From NCBI RefSeq assembly GCF_006716315.1, contig NZ_VFOV01000001.1, forward strand, positions 2,310,501 to 2,374,500: DNA of 64,000 nt. Direction: 5' to 3'. The notes beneath the pieces are model-generated. The model saw nothing but the letters and a program-made list of their open reading frames with translations, was not told the origin of the DNA and did not search any database. The stretch's first letter is position 1. The number at the start of each line of letters is the position of its first letter. The position numbers and the translations under genes are program-made. Positions 41,822 to 51,553 of the stretch are shown piece after piece. Source of the stretch: Nocardioides albertanoniae. Its GTDB lineage: Bacteria; Actinomycetota; Actinomycetes; Propionibacteriales; Nocardioidaceae.

Positions 41822-42661
41822 ATGTCTGAGTCCCGGATCCCGGCTGCCTTCATGACGCCGGGCACATCGTCCTTTGCCGACTTCCTGACCGCGCAGTCCC
41901 CGGACCTGCTCCCGGGCAGCGTCCAGGGCGGCTCCGCCAACCTGGGCGACATCGCTCCGCACGGCACCACGATCGTGGCGGCCACCTTTCCCGGTGGCGT
42001 GATCATCGCGGGTGACCGGCGCGCGACCCAGGGCAACCTGATCGCCGAGCGCGACATGCGCAAGGTCTATCCCGCCGACGAATACTCCGCGGTGGGCATC
42101 GCCGGGTCCGCGGGTCTCGCGATCGAGCTGGTCAAGCTCTTCCAGACCGAGCTCGAGCACTACGAGAAGATCGAGGGCACCACGCTCTCGATCGAGGGCA
42201 AGGCCAGCCGGCTCTCGGCGCTGATCCGGTCCAACCTGCCGATGGCGATGCAGGGCCTCGTGGTCGTGCCGCTCTTCGTCGGCTTCGACCCCGACACCGG
42301 CTCCGGCCGGATCTACGGCTACGACCCCACCGGAGGCCGCTACGAGCAGACCAGCTACTCCGGCGTCGGCTCGGGCTCGTTGTTCGCCAAGGGCTCGCTG
42401 AAGAAGCTCTACCGCGAAGACCTCGACGAGGCGACCCTGGTCGCGGTGCTGATCCAGGCCCTCTACGACGCGGCCGACGACGACTCCGCCACCGGCGGGC
42501 CCGACCTGTCGCGCAAGCTGTTCCCGATCGTGCACGTGATCACCGCCGACGGCGGCCGCACGCTGCCCGACGCAGAGGTCGGCGCTGTCGCCGAAGCCGT
42601 CATCACCGGAAGGCTCCAGCGGCCCGACGGTCCCATCGCCGAGTTGGAGGGTGGCCAGTGA
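41822..42661 (+). CDS. prcB: 20S proteasome beta subunit
   Basis: The proteolytic subunit. The 279 residues carry a 48-residue propeptide that is removed before Thr49 in [20 protein letters not shown]; this Thr is the nucleophile. The catalytic lysine region is [10 protein letters not shown], and [16 protein letters not shown] follows, as in mycobacterial PrcB. Fourteen copies assemble as two inner rings. ATG 41822 follows pup closely, and the stop overlaps prcA (GTGA), so alpha and beta are made in balance. Confidence 0.97.
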   Translation: MSESRIPAAFMTPGTSSFADFLTAQSPDLLPGSVQGGSANLGDIAPHGTTIVAATFPGGVIIAGDRRATQGNLIAERDMRKVYPADEYSAVGIAGSAGLAIELVKLFQTELEHYEKIEGTTLSIEGKASRLSALIRSNLPMAMQGLVVVPLFVGFDPDTGSGRIYGYDPTGGRYEQTSYSGVGSGSLFAKGSLKKLYREDLDEATLVAVLIQALYDAADDDSATGGPDLSRKLFPIVHVITADGGRTLPDAEVGAVAEAVITGRLQRPDGPIAELEGGQ

Positions 42662-43533
42662 GCACTCCTTTCTATGTCTCTCCCGAACAGCTCATGCGCG
42701 ACCGAGCCGACTTCGCGCGCAAGGGCATCTCCCGGGGCCGGGCACTGGTCTCGCTGCAGTTCGCCGACGGCATCGTCTTCGCCTCCGAGAACCCTTCGGC
42801 GGCGCTCCACAAGGTGAGCGAGATCTACGACCGGATCGCCTTCGCCGCGGTCGGGCGCTACAACGAGTTCGAGAACCTCCGCATCGCCGGCGTCCGGCTC
42901 GCCGACATGCGCGGCTACGCCTACGACCGGCGCGACGTCACCGGCCGTGGCCTGGCCAACGCCTATGCCCAGACGCTCGGCACGATCTTCTCCTCGGGGG
43001 GCGAGAAGCCCTACGAGGTCGAGCTCTTCGTCGGCGAGATCGGTGACTCCGCGGCCGACGACCAGCTCTACCGGCTCACCTACGACGGCCAGGTCGTCGA
43101 CGAGCACGGCTTCGCCGCGATCGGTGGCGCGGCCGAGGCGGTCGGTGGCTATCTCAAGGAGCGCTACACCGAGGGCGCCTCGCTCGAGGACGCGATCAAG
43201 CTGGCGGTGGCCGCGCTGGGCCACACCGACACCGACGACCGCGAGATCGCGGCCAAGGATCTCGAGGTGGCGGTGCTCGACCGCAACCGCACCCAGCCGC
43301 GCAAGTTCCGCAGGATCCGGCCGGCGACGCTGGTCGAGATCCTCGGCGCGGTCAGCGGCACCGCCGAGCTCGAGGACGCGAAGCCCGCAGCCGCCGAGAA
43401 GTCGGCCGCCGAGGAGACGGCTACGGAGGACAGCGCCGAGAAGAGCGGCGAGAAGTCCGCCGACGAGGCGCCCCTGGCACCGCCGGCCGACGACGACGAC
43501 GGCGAGCCGCCCATCGCCCCACCGGTCGACTGA
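42658..43533 (+). CDS. prcA: 20S proteasome alpha subunit
   Basis: The outer-ring, gate-forming subunit. The 291 residues start [20 protein letters not shown], the gating N-terminus, and continue with the alpha-subunit core [20 protein letters not shown] and [20 protein letters not shown]. The last 55 residues are a disordered Ala/Glu/Pro-rich tail ([20 protein letters not shown]...), longer than in mycobacteria. GTG 42658 overlaps the prcB stop. A very strong hairpin follows at 43567-43613. Confidence 0.97.
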   Translation: MSTPFYVSPEQLMRDRADFARKGISRGRALVSLQFADGIVFASENPSAALHKVSEIYDRIAFAAVGRYNEFENLRIAGVRLADMRGYAYDRRDVTGRGLANAYAQTLGTIFSSGGEKPYEVELFVGEIGDSAADDQLYRLTYDGQVVDEHGFAAIGGAAEAVGGYLKERYTEGASLEDAIKLAVAALGHTDTDDREIAAKDLEVAVLDRNRTQPRKFRRIRPATLVEILGAVSGTAELEDAKPAAAEKSAAEETATEDSAEKSGEKSADEAPLAPPADDDDGEPPIAPPVD

Positions 43534-43566
43534 ATCGGCCGAACCGACTGAGCCGACTGTGCCGGC

Positions 43567-43613
43567 GACGTGGGAGCGCCGAGGTCACCAGCTGACCTCG
43601 GCGCTCCCACGTC
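43567..43613 (+). terminator. Strong hairpin ending pup-prcB-prcA, facing a convergent gene
   Basis: A perfect 21-base stem (43567-43587 with 43593-43613) with a 5-base loop lies 33 bases after prcA and 14 bases before the stop of the convergent VOC gene. It probably ends both transcripts. There is no U-run on either side. Confidence 0.8.
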
Positions 43614-43627
43614 TCGTCTCCGGGGAC

Positions 43628-44068
43628 TCAGTCGATCCGGTCGGAGAGTGAGACGACGATGCCCTCCGGGCCACGCACGTACGCCATCCGCACGATGTTT
43701 TCGTGCACGCCGACTCCTCCGACGAGCCCGTAGCCGGCCTCCGCCAGCCGCTCGAGCTCGGCGTCGAGGTCCTCGACCTCGAAGCAGACGTTGCGCAGGC
43801 CGAGCTCGTTGGCCATCGCCGCCGGTGAGCCCGGGGTGTGGTCGGGGCGTACGAACCGGGCGAGCTCGAGCGAGGTGCCGCCGCCCGGCGGCCGCAGCAT
43901 GACGACCTCGCAGCGCGAGTCGGGGATGCCGCAGACCGTGTCGATGAACTCGCCCTCGACGAACGCGCGTCCCTCGATCTCCAGGCCGAGGCCGACGAAG
44001 AAGTCGGTGGCCGCGTCGAGATCCGCGACGGTGACACCGATGTGGTCGAAGCGCTTCAGGTTCGTCAT
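43628..44068 (-). CDS. VOC (glyoxalase/bleomycin-resistance) family protein
   Basis: A 146-residue protein of two beta-alpha-beta-beta-beta units. LKRFDHIGVTVADLDAATDF is the first unit with the metal-binding His, LELARFVRPD has the first Glu, LRNVCFEVEDLDAELERL is the second unit and MAYVRGPEGIVVSL ends with the last Glu region. The family includes glyoxalases, epimerases and dioxygenases, so the reaction is open. GAGGA precedes ATG 44068. It lies downstream of the SulP gene on the minus strand, inside the proteasome region. Confidence 0.85.
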   Translation of the reverse strand: MTNLKRFDHIGVTVADLDAATDFFVGLGLEIEGRAFVEGEFIDTVCGIPDSRCEVVMLRPPGGGTSLELARFVRPDHTPGSPAAMANELGLRNVCFEVEDLDAELERLAEAGYGLVGGVGVHENIVRMAYVRGPEGIVVSLSDRID

Positions 44069-44174
44069 GACTGCCATCCTCATACGTAGTCGTCGTTCGG
44101 CGGGGTGCCTGTGAGAGGTGAACGAGGCCCGGGCAGCGATCTCTACATCGCGGGCGACACGAGTCCTGCCAGGC

Positions 44175-45683
44175 TCAGTGCCCGGTGAGCCGGCCGCTGA
44201 GCCGCTGGTGCCGGTCGGCGCTGGAGGTGTTGAGCCCGACGATGCGTACGGACTTGTTCTTGATCGCGTACTTGTGGGTGATCGCGTCGAGGGCCGCGAC
44301 CGTGGAGGCGTCCCAGATGTGGGAGTCGGAGAGGTCGATGACGATCTCGTCGGGGTCCTCGGCATACTCGAACTGCGTGTAGAGGTCGTTGCTGGAGGCG
44401 AAGAAGAGCTCGCCGGTGACCCGGTAGACGGCGGTGCTCTCGCCGTCAGGCCCCGTGACCAGCTCGCGATCGGTCGCGGTCATGTGGGCGACCCGGCGGG
44501 CGAAGAGCGTCATCGCGACCAGGACACCGACGACGACCCCGATGGCAAGGTTGTGGGTGGCCACGGTGACGACCACCGTCGTCACCATCACCACCGTCTC
44601 CGAGAGCGGCATCCGGCGCAGCGTGGCGGGCCGCACGGAGTGCCAGTCGAAGGCGCTGACCGAGACCATGACCATGACCGCGACCAGCCCCGCCATCGGG
44701 ATCAGCGCCACGACGTCGCCGAACCCGACGACCAGCACGAGCAGGAAGACACCGGCGAGGAAGGTGGACAGGCGCGTACGCGCGCCGGAGACCTTCACGT
44801 TGATCATCGTCTGCCCGACCACCGCGCATCCGCCCATGCCGCCGAACAGGCCGGTGATCAGGTTCGCCACGCCCTGGGCGCCGGCCTCGCGCGTCTTGTC
44901 CGAGTGGGTATCGGTGATGTCGTCGACGAGCTTGGCGGTCAGGAGCGACTCGAGCAGGCCGACCAGAGCCATGCCGAGGGCGTAGGGGGCGATGATCTCC
45001 AAGGTGTCGAGCGTGAGAGGTACGTCGGGCAGGAACCAGGTCGGCAGGCTGTCGGGCAGCTTGCCCTGGTCACCGACGTTCGGCACGTCGACCGAACCGA
45101 TGACGGTGAAGGCCGTGAGCGCGACGATCGCCACCAACGGGGCAGGGATCACCGTGGTGACGCGCGGAAGGCCGACGATGACGGCGATGCCGACGGCGAT
45201 CATCGGGTAGACCGCCCAGGGCACGCCGACCATGTGGACGACCTGAGCCTGGAGGACGAGGAGCGCGAGCGCGTTGACGAACCCGACCATCACCGAACGG
45301 GGGAGGAAGCGCATCAACCGGGCCACCCCGGTCAGCGCCAGGGCGATCTGGATGAGGCCGCCCAGGAGCACCGTCGCGATCAGGTAGTCGTAGCCGTGCT
45401 CGCGCATCACCGGGGCGATCACCAGCGCCACCGCACCGGTGGCTGCGGAGATCATCGCCGGCCGGCCGCCCAGGAACGAGATGGCCACCGCCATCGTGAA
45501 CGAGGCGAACAGCCCGACCCTGGGGTCGACACCGGCGATGATCGAGAACGAGATCGCCTCCGGGATCAGCGCGAGGGCGACGACGAGGCCGGCGAGCACC
45601 TCCGTACGCAGCAGCCTCGGTGAACGTAGCGCGGCGAGCACGCTCGAATGCTGCGGCGCGAGGACAGGCGGGGTTGAGGACAC
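44175..45683 (-). CDS. SulP family anion transporter with STAS domain
   Basis: A 502-residue SLC26/SulP carrier. The transmembrane part (about residues 25-390) has the family marks [59 protein letters not shown] and the late helices [15 protein letters not shown]. The C-terminal STAS domain runs from about 420 ([14 protein letters not shown]) to the end, with [20 protein letters not shown]. Substrates in the family are sulphate, bicarbonate or dicarboxylates; none is indicated here. It is transcribed away from pafA and probably with the VOC gene. Confidence 0.9.
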   Translation of the reverse strand: MSSTPPVLAPQHSSVLAALRSPRLLRTEVLAGLVVALALIPEAISFSIIAGVDPRVGLFASFTMAVAISFLGGRPAMISAATGAVALVIAPVMREHGYDYLIATVLLGGLIQIALALTGVARLMRFLPRSVMVGFVNALALLVLQAQVVHMVGVPWAVYPMIAVGIAVIVGLPRVTTVIPAPLVAIVALTAFTVIGSVDVPNVGDQGKLPDSLPTWFLPDVPLTLDTLEIIAPYALGMALVGLLESLLTAKLVDDITDTHSDKTREAGAQGVANLITGLFGGMGGCAVVGQTMINVKVSGARTRLSTFLAGVFLLVLVVGFGDVVALIPMAGLVAVMVMVSVSAFDWHSVRPATLRRMPLSETVVMVTTVVVTVATHNLAIGVVVGVLVAMTLFARRVAHMTATDRELVTGPDGESTAVYRVTGELFFASSNDLYTQFEYAEDPDEIVIDLSDSHIWDASTVAALDAITHKYAIKNKSVRIVGLNTSSADRHQRLSGRLTGH

Positions 45684-45854
45684 GACGGGATCCGATCGTT
45701 CGGGACTGGCAGGTCCAGCGGCTCACGGAAGGTCGACGAGCCCAGGGCTCATTCTCCGCTGCGAGACGCACCGACGTTCCGGAGGGTGGTTCGCCCGCCG
45801 TGTCGTAGCTCTGAACGCCTCCGGAGTCACCGCCGACGGTCTAGGGTTTCGGTT

Positions 45855-47216
45855 ATGGACAGGCGCATCTTCGGCATCGAGAACGAGTACGGCGTGACCT
45901 GCACGTTCCGCGGCCAGCGGCGGCTGAGCCCCGACGAGGTGGCCCGCTACCTCTTCCGCAAGGTGGTGAGCTGGGGGCGCAGCTCCAACGTGTTCCTGCG
46001 CAACGGCGCGAGGCTCTACCTCGACGTCGGCTCCCACCCCGAGTACGCCACGCCCGAGTGCGACGACGTGATCTCGACCGTCACGCACGACAAGGCGGGG
46101 GAGCGGATCCTGGAGGGCCTGCTCCTCGACGCCGAGCAGCGGCTCCACGACGAGGGCATCGCCGGCGACATCTACCTGTTCAAGAACAACACCGACTCGG
46201 CCGGCAACTCCTACGGCTGCCACGAGAACTACATGGTCAGCCGCGCCGGGGAGTTCTCCAAGCTCGCCGACGTGCTCATCCCGTTCCTGGTCACCCGCCA
46301 GCTCATCGTCGGCGCCGGCAAGGTCACCCACACCCCGCGTGGTGCCGGGTTCTCGGTCTCCCAGCGCGCCGAGCACATCTGGGAGGGCGTCTCCTCGGCC
46401 ACCACCCGCAGCAGGCCGATCATCAACACCCGCGACGAGCCGCACGCCGACGCGGAGAAGTATCGCCGCCTCCATGTCATCGTCGGCGACTCCAACATGT
46501 CCGAGACGACCACGATGCTCAAGGTCGCCAGCTGCCACCTGGTGCTGCGGATGATCGAGGAGGGCGTCGTCATGCGTGACATGACGATGGAGAACCCGAT
46601 CCGGGCCATCCGCGAGATCTCCCACGACCTGACCGGCCGTCGCAAGGTGCGTCTGGCCAACGGTCGCGAGGCCAGCGCCCTCGACATCCAGAACGAATAC
46701 CTCTCCAAGGCGCGCGAGTTCGTCGACCGCCGCGAGATCACCGACCCGACCATGCTCGCCTCCCTCGACCTGTGGGAGCGCGGCCTGAAGGCGATCGAGT
46801 CCGACGACCTCTCCCTGGTCGACCGTGAGATCGACTGGGTGATCAAGTGGAAGCTGATCGACCGCTACCGGGCCAAGCACGGACTGCCGCTGGGCCACGC
46901 GCGTGTGGCCCAGCTCGACCTCGCCTACCACGACATCCACCGCAACCGGGGCCTCTACTACATGCTCGAGAAGCGGGGAGCGGTCAAGCGCGCCACCACC
47001 GACCTGAAGATCTTCGAGGCCAAGTCGGTGCCGCCGCAGACCACCCGGGCGCGCCTGCGCGGGGAGTTCATCAAGAAGGCCCAGGAGCGCCGTCGCGACT
47101 TCACCGTCGACTGGGTCCACCTCAAGCTCAACGACCAGGCGCAGCGCACGGTGCTCTGCAAGGACCCGCTCAAGGCCTACGACGAGCGCGTCCAGCGGCT
47201 CATCGACGGCATGTAG
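45855..47216 (+). CDS. pafA: Pup-protein ligase PafA
   Basis: Attaches deamidated Pup to substrate lysines using ATP. The 453 residues share the Dop fold but lack the Dop loop: [20 protein letters not shown] at the start, the nucleophile Asp in [19 protein letters not shown] and [19 protein letters not shown]. The C-terminal domain (from about 380) ends [23 protein letters not shown] (45842-45847) lies 7 bases before the ATG, so it is leaderless and independent of pup-prcBA. Two minus-strand genes separate it from prcA. Confidence 0.97.
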   Translation: MDRRIFGIENEYGVTCTFRGQRRLSPDEVARYLFRKVVSWGRSSNVFLRNGARLYLDVGSHPEYATPECDDVISTVTHDKAGERILEGLLLDAEQRLHDEGIAGDIYLFKNNTDSAGNSYGCHENYMVSRAGEFSKLADVLIPFLVTRQLIVGAGKVTHTPRGAGFSVSQRAEHIWEGVSSATTRSRPIINTRDEPHADAEKYRRLHVIVGDSNMSETTTMLKVASCHLVLRMIEEGVVMRDMTMENPIRAIREISHDLTGRRKVRLANGREASALDIQNEYLSKAREFVDRREITDPTMLASLDLWERGLKAIESDDLSLVDREIDWVIKWKLIDRYRAKHGLPLGHARVAQLDLAYHDIHRNRGLYYMLEKRGAVKRATTDLKIFEAKSVPPQTTRARLRGEFIKKAQERRRDFTVDWVHLKLNDQAQRTVLCKDPLKAYDERVQRLIDGM

Positions 47217-47313
47217 CGCGCCCGGCGGGGTGGCTTCGACACCTCGCAACCACGAGGCGGATATGGTGTGCTCCGCTGTCGTTCACTTCTTCCACGTCAC
47301 GAAGGTTTGCACT

Positions 47314-48297
47314 GTGCCCACTGCTCCTCGGCCTCGTCTGCGTCACGCGCTGAGCGCGCTGGCGATCACCATGCTCATCCCCGCTCTGGTCGCCTGCGGT
47401 GGCGAGGAGAAGAAGGGATACGGCGACGAGACCGTCTCCGGCTTCGACGGCGTGACGGTCTCGGCCAAGACCGACAAGGCACCCACGCTGAAGTGGAAGT
47501 CGGAGATCTCCTACCCGAAGGACCCCAAGGTCAAGACGCTGACCGAGGGCGACGGTGAGGAGATCCCGAAGGGTCGTGGCGTGCTCGCCAAGATCTACAT
47601 CGGCAACGCGACCACCACCGACAAGGAGTGGGCCTACCAGAGCCAGGCTCCCGAGGGCGAGGAGCTGCCTGCGGAGAAGCCGTGGGACACGATCCTGAAG
47701 GGCGCCAAGGTCGGTGACCGGATCGAGGCCATCGTCGGCTCGGCCGACCTGCTCGGCGAGGGCGGCAACCCGCAGATGGGCATCGGCAACCACGACACGC
47801 TGGTCGTCGTCATCGACGTCGTCAAGCCTGCCGCCGACAAGACCCCGCACGACGTCAAGTCCTCCGAGCTCCCGAAGGTCGTGGAGAAGAAGGGCAAGCC
47901 GACCGGCTTCGACTTCTCCGGCATCGCCAAGCCGAAGGCCGACGACGTGCTCAAGCGCTCCATCGTCAAGGAGGGCGACGGCGCCGAGGTCACCGCCGAC
48001 CAGACCGTCACCGCCAACTACCTGGGCATGACCTACGGAGCCAAGAAGCCGTTCGACGAGAGCTTCAGCAAGAAGGCCGTGCCGTTCGCCCTCAACCAGG
48101 TCGTCCCCGGGTGGACCAGCGGCCTGGAGGGCGTCAAGGTCGGCAGCCGTGTTCTGCTGCAGATCCCGCCGGAGCTGGGCTACGGTTCGGAGGAGAAGCC
48201 GGGCCAGGGCGGCAACCCGGGCATCCCGGCCAACAGCACGCTCTACTTCGTCATCGACATCGTCAAGGCCGAGGCCACCCCGGCAACGCAGCAGTAA
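47314..48297 (+). CDS. FKBP-type peptidyl-prolyl isomerase lipoprotein, tandem domains
   Basis: A 327-residue exported protein. The signal ends with the lipobox LVAC-G, so Cys29 should be lipidated. Two FKBP-like domains follow. The first (about 55-180) is degenerate, without the aromatic pocket set. The second (about 210-325) is canonical, with TVTANYLGMTYGAKKPFDES, VPGWTSGLEGVKVGSRVLL and IPPELGYGSEE. It helps fold proteins outside the membrane. GTG 47314 has GAAGG 8 bases upstream. TATGGT (47262-47267) is the likely -10. FKBPs between pafA and pafB are a known actinobacterial arrangement. Confidence 0.9.
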   Translation: MPTAPRPRLRHALSALAITMLIPALVACGGEEKKGYGDETVSGFDGVTVSAKTDKAPTLKWKSEISYPKDPKVKTLTEGDGEEIPKGRGVLAKIYIGNATTTDKEWAYQSQAPEGEELPAEKPWDTILKGAKVGDRIEAIVGSADLLGEGGNPQMGIGNHDTLVVVIDVVKPAADKTPHDVKSSELPKVVEKKGKPTGFDFSGIAKPKADDVLKRSIVKEGDGAEVTADQTVTANYLGMTYGAKKPFDESFSKKAVPFALNQVVPGWTSGLEGVKVGSRVLLQIPPELGYGSEEKPGQGGNPGIPANSTLYFVIDIVKAEATPATQQ

Positions 48298-48321
48298 GGC
48301 TCTAGGGGGAGAAACCACACC

Positions 48322-49305
48322 GTGGCGGCGGGTAAGACCGAGCGGTTGATGAACCTGCTCATCATGTTGCTCGTGCAGCGTGACAACGTGTCGAAGGAGC
48401 GGATCCGCGAGGTCCTCTACCCGACGTCGGCCGGTGAAGCGTTCGAGAAGATGTTCGAGCGCGACAAGGAGGAGCTGCGCAGCCTCGGCGTGCCGATCGA
48501 GACCGGCGTGATCGACTCGTTCTTCGAGGACGAGGTCGGCTACCGGATCAGCCCCGAGCAGTTCGCGCTGCCCCCGATCACCCTGGAGGCCGACGAGCTC
48601 GCGGTCGTCGGCCTGGCCACCAAGGTGTGGGAGAACGCCTCGATGGCCGAGGCGACCACCGACGCCGTCCGCAAGCTCAACGCCGCCGGCCACGAGACCG
48701 ACGTCTCCGCGCTGGAGATCGTGCAGCCTCGGCTGGCCGCGGAGGAGGGCTCCTTCGACACCTTCGTCGCCGCGACCCAGGATCGGCAGGTCGTCGAGTT
48801 CGACTACCGCGGCTCCCGGGCGGCCGAGCCCTCCCACCGGAGGCTGCAGCCGTGGGGCGTGGTCCGCTACTCAGGTCGTTGGTACACCGTCGGTCACGAC
48901 GTCGACCGCGACGACACCCGCATCTTCCGGCTCTCCCGCGTGCTGGGGGAGGCGCAGGCGGTCGGCGAGCTCGATGCCTTCGAGGTGCCCGCCGGGATCG
49001 ACGTACGCGATATCGCACGGGATCTCGCGCCGGCGCCGTCCACGGGGAAGGCCGTGCTGCTGCTGAAGCAGGGGAGCGGTCACACGCTGCGGCGCGCCGC
49101 CGACTCGGCCGAGACCGGTGTGCGCGGGCCCGACGGCAACGACGACTGGGACCGCGTCGTGCTCACCCGGGTGCCCGCCGACCTGGCCGGAGCCGTGCTC
49201 GGACACGGTCCGGACGCCTTCGTGGAAGAGCCCGAGACCCTGCGCCGCGAGGTCGCCGACCGCCTCGCACGGCTGGTGGGTCGCCTCGAGGGAGCCGACC
49301 GATGA
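48322..49305 (+). CDS. pafB: PafB, WYL-domain transcription activator of the DNA-damage response
   Basis: One half of the PafBC activator that turns on SOS-independent repair genes. The 327 residues have an N-terminal winged helix (AGKTERLMNLLIMLLVQRDN... to about 65), a middle linker, a WYL domain (about 145-225, FDYRGSRAAEPSHRRLQPWG then RWYTVGHDVDRDDTRIFRLS) and a C-terminal WCX part. GTG 48322 follows AGGGGGAG by 10 bases. It overlaps pafC (ATGA), which allows equal production of the two partners. Confidence 0.96.
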   Translation: MAAGKTERLMNLLIMLLVQRDNVSKERIREVLYPTSAGEAFEKMFERDKEELRSLGVPIETGVIDSFFEDEVGYRISPEQFALPPITLEADELAVVGLATKVWENASMAEATTDAVRKLNAAGHETDVSALEIVQPRLAAEEGSFDTFVAATQDRQVVEFDYRGSRAAEPSHRRLQPWGVVRYSGRWYTVGHDVDRDDTRIFRLSRVLGEAQAVGELDAFEVPAGIDVRDIARDLAPAPSTGKAVLLLKQGSGHTLRRAADSAETGVRGPDGNDDWDRVVLTRVPADLAGAVLGHGPDAFVEEPETLRREVADRLARLVGRLEGADR

Positions 49306-50324
49306 GCGCGGCCGCGAAAGGCCCGGCCAAGGCAGCCGGGGCGAAGGGGCAGGTCGAGCGTCTGCTGAAGCTGGTGCCCTACCTCTACTCCCAGCACGAC
49401 GACGTACGCCTCGACAAGGCCGCGGCCGATCTCGGTGTCGAGGAGAAGCAGCTGGTCAAGGACCTGCAGGTGCTCTTCATGTGCGGGCTCCCCGGCGGCT
49501 ACCCCGACGACCTGATCGACGTCGACATCGACGCGCTGACCGAGCCCGACGGAGACCGGGTCATCCGCATCTCCAACGCCGACTATCTCGACCGCCAGAT
49601 CAGGCTCACCCCGACCGAGGCCACCGCCGTCATCGTCGCCCTGCGCGCGTTGCGCGGCGGTGCCGTGGCGGCTGCGACCAAGGAGGTCGTCGACCGTACG
49701 CTCGCCAAGCTCGAGCAGGCCGCGGCCGAGGGGGCGGCGGGCAGCGTCGACCCCGGCGACGAGCCGGTCGACACCACGCTGGTGCAGATCCACGCCGCTC
49801 TCGCGACCGCGATCGACCAGGGTCGGCAGGTGCGTATCGACTACTGGGTGCCGGCGCGTGATGAGGAGTCCTCGCGGCTCATCGACCCCCGCGCGCTGGT
49901 CTCGATCCGAGACATCGAGTATCTCGACGCCTGGTGCCATCGCGCGCAGGCGCCGCGCAGCTTCCGGCTCGACCGGATCCGCGGCGCGGAGGTGCTCGAG
50001 ACCCCGGTGGCCACCGAGCCCGAGGACGGCGCGAGCGCCGAGGACGCGGCCGGGCTGCTGGAGCGTACGGACTCCGGCACCGTGGTGCGCGTGCGGCTGG
50101 CCCCGGAGGCCCGCTGGGTCAGTGAGTACTACTCGGTGATCGACCCGGTCGAGGTGCCCGGCGGCGGGCTCGAGGTGGGGCTGCGGGTCTATGACCAGCG
50201 CTGGCTGACCCGTCTCGTGCTCCGGCTGGCGCCCTATGCCGAGGTGCTCGACGACGAAACGTTCACCGAATCGTTTGCCACGACTGCGAGGCAGGCGCTC
50301 GGCCTGTACCGTACGGGCGCGTAG
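49302..50324 (+). CDS. pafC: PafC, WYL-domain partner of PafB
   Basis: The second half of PafBC. The 340 residues start with an Ala/Lys-rich tail, then the winged helix (VERLLKLVPYLYSQHDDVRL and the recognition region), the WYL domain (about 165-235: VRIDYWVPARDEESSRLIDP and WCHRAQAPRSFRLDRIRGAE) and the WCX tail. It lacks the exact WYL triplet, as is normal for PafC. ATG 49302 overlaps the pafB stop. Its targets here are probably the promoters at 32324-32346 and 41592-41614. Confidence 0.95.
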   Translation: MSAAAKGPAKAAGAKGQVERLLKLVPYLYSQHDDVRLDKAAADLGVEEKQLVKDLQVLFMCGLPGGYPDDLIDVDIDALTEPDGDRVIRISNADYLDRQIRLTPTEATAVIVALRALRGGAVAAATKEVVDRTLAKLEQAAAEGAAGSVDPGDEPVDTTLVQIHAALATAIDQGRQVRIDYWVPARDEESSRLIDPRALVSIRDIEYLDAWCHRAQAPRSFRLDRIRGAEVLETPVATEPEDGASAEDAAGLLERTDSGTVVRVRLAPEARWVSEYYSVIDPVEVPGGGLEVGLRVYDQRWLTRLVLRLAPYAEVLDDETFTESFATTARQALGLYRTGA

Positions 50325-50361
50325 ACTTCTGGCGTTCCCCTAGACGTAGATGAGGTAGTTG

Positions 50362-50661
50362 ATGTTCACTCCAATGATCGGTATGCCGCAGGGAGCCGAG
50401 TGGCTCATCATCTTGGCGATCGTGATCCTCGTCTTCGGCGCTGCCAAGCTTCCCGAGCTCGCCCGCGGCACCGGCCAGGCGCTGCGGATCTTCAAGTCCG
50501 AGACCAAGGGTCTGCGCGACGAGGACGACGAGAAGGGTGCGAAGGGCGAGAAGACGGAGAAGCCGGCCGAGCTCACCGCCTCCGAGCAGGAGCGCATCAG
50601 CGAGCTCGAGCGTCGTGAGGCCGAGATCAAGGCCGAGCGCGAGCGCCTCTCCGGCAACTGA
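50362..50661 (+). CDS. tatA: Sec-independent translocase subunit TatA
   Basis: Forms the pore of the twin-arginine pathway. The 99 residues have one N-terminal helix (AEWLIILAIVILVFGAAKLP), an amphipathic helix (ELARGTGQALRIFKSETKGL) and an acidic-basic tail that ends in a coiled-coil-like ERISELERREAEIKAERERL. The ATG is preceded by GAGG. tatC follows after 8 bases. The pafC-tatA junction has 37 bases and no clear terminator, so the pafBC transcript may read through. Confidence 0.95.
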   Translation: MFTPMIGMPQGAEWLIILAIVILVFGAAKLPELARGTGQALRIFKSETKGLRDEDDEKGAKGEKTEKPAELTASEQERISELERREAEIKAERERLSGN

Positions 50662-50669
50662 GGCCCACA

Positions 50670-51515
50670 TTGTCCATCGCCGGTGTTGTCGCGATCTTCC
50701 GCGGCACCCCCAAGCATGCCATCGGCGAAGACGGCCGGATGGCGCTCTCCGACCACCTGCGTGAGCTGCGCGCGCGGGTGATCAAGGCGAGCCTCGCCCT
50801 CGTGGTCGGCTTCGCCGTCGCGCTGTTCTTCTTCGACCCGCTCTTCCAGCTGGTCATGGACCCGTATCTCAACGCCTCCAAGATCCTCAAGGAGGCCGGG
50901 GGAGCCGACACGCTCGGCACCACCAACGGAGCAGCGGGTGGCTTCCTGCTCTACCTCAAGCTCTGCGGTCTGGCCGCCTTCATCGGCACCAGCCCGATCT
51001 GGCTCTACCAGGTCTGGGCGTTCCTGATGCCCGGGCTGCACGCCCACGAGAAGAAGATGTCGCGCATCTTCGTGGCCGTCGCCGGCCCCCTCTTCCTCGT
51101 CGGTGTCGTGCTCGGCTACGTCACCTTGCCCAAGGGCCTGGAGATCCTGTTCACCTTCGTGCCCGACGGCCTGACCAACGTGGTCGAGTTCAACGACTAC
51201 CTCAGCTTCCTCAGTCGTACGCTGCTGGTCTTCGGCATCGCCTTCGAGATCCCGGTCTTCGTGATCCTGCTCAACCGCATCGGGGTGCTGCCCGGCGCCG
51301 CGCTGGGCAAGTATCGTGCCTGGATCATCGTCGGCTCCTTCGTCTTCGCGGCCGTCGCGACCCCGTCGGGTGACCCGTTCACGATGACGATCATGGCGGT
51401 CCCGATGGTGATCCTCTTCGGGATCTCCGAGGTCATCGCGAGGGCCCACGACAAGCGCAAGGCAGGCGACCGCACCGACCGGATCGGCGACCCCGACGTC
51501 CCCTCGGTGATCTGA
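50670..51515 (+). CDS. tatC: Sec-independent translocase subunit TatC
   Basis: Signal-recognition subunit of the twin-arginine pathway. The 281 residues have an N-terminal extension (about 20), the conserved GRMALSDHLRELRARVIKAS and six membrane helices with the family motif FGIAFEIPVFVILLNRIGVL. The periplasmic loop with LMPGLHAHEKK is present. TTG 50670 has AGG 6 bases upstream. ATG 50739 is possible, but it would cut off the extension usual in actinobacteria. No TatB is in the window. Confidence 0.93.
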   Translation: MSIAGVVAIFRGTPKHAIGEDGRMALSDHLRELRARVIKASLALVVGFAVALFFFDPLFQLVMDPYLNASKILKEAGGADTLGTTNGAAGGFLLYLKLCGLAAFIGTSPIWLYQVWAFLMPGLHAHEKKMSRIFVAVAGPLFLVGVVLGYVTLPKGLEILFTFVPDGLTNVVEFNDYLSFLSRTLLVFGIAFEIPVFVILLNRIGVLPGAALGKYRAWIIVGSFVFAAVATPSGDPFTMTIMAVPMVILFGISEVIARAHDKRKAGDRTDRIGDPDVPSVI

Positions 51516-51553
51516 CCTCCGGTGCGCCACGGCCACCCCGTAGGCTCGTGCGC

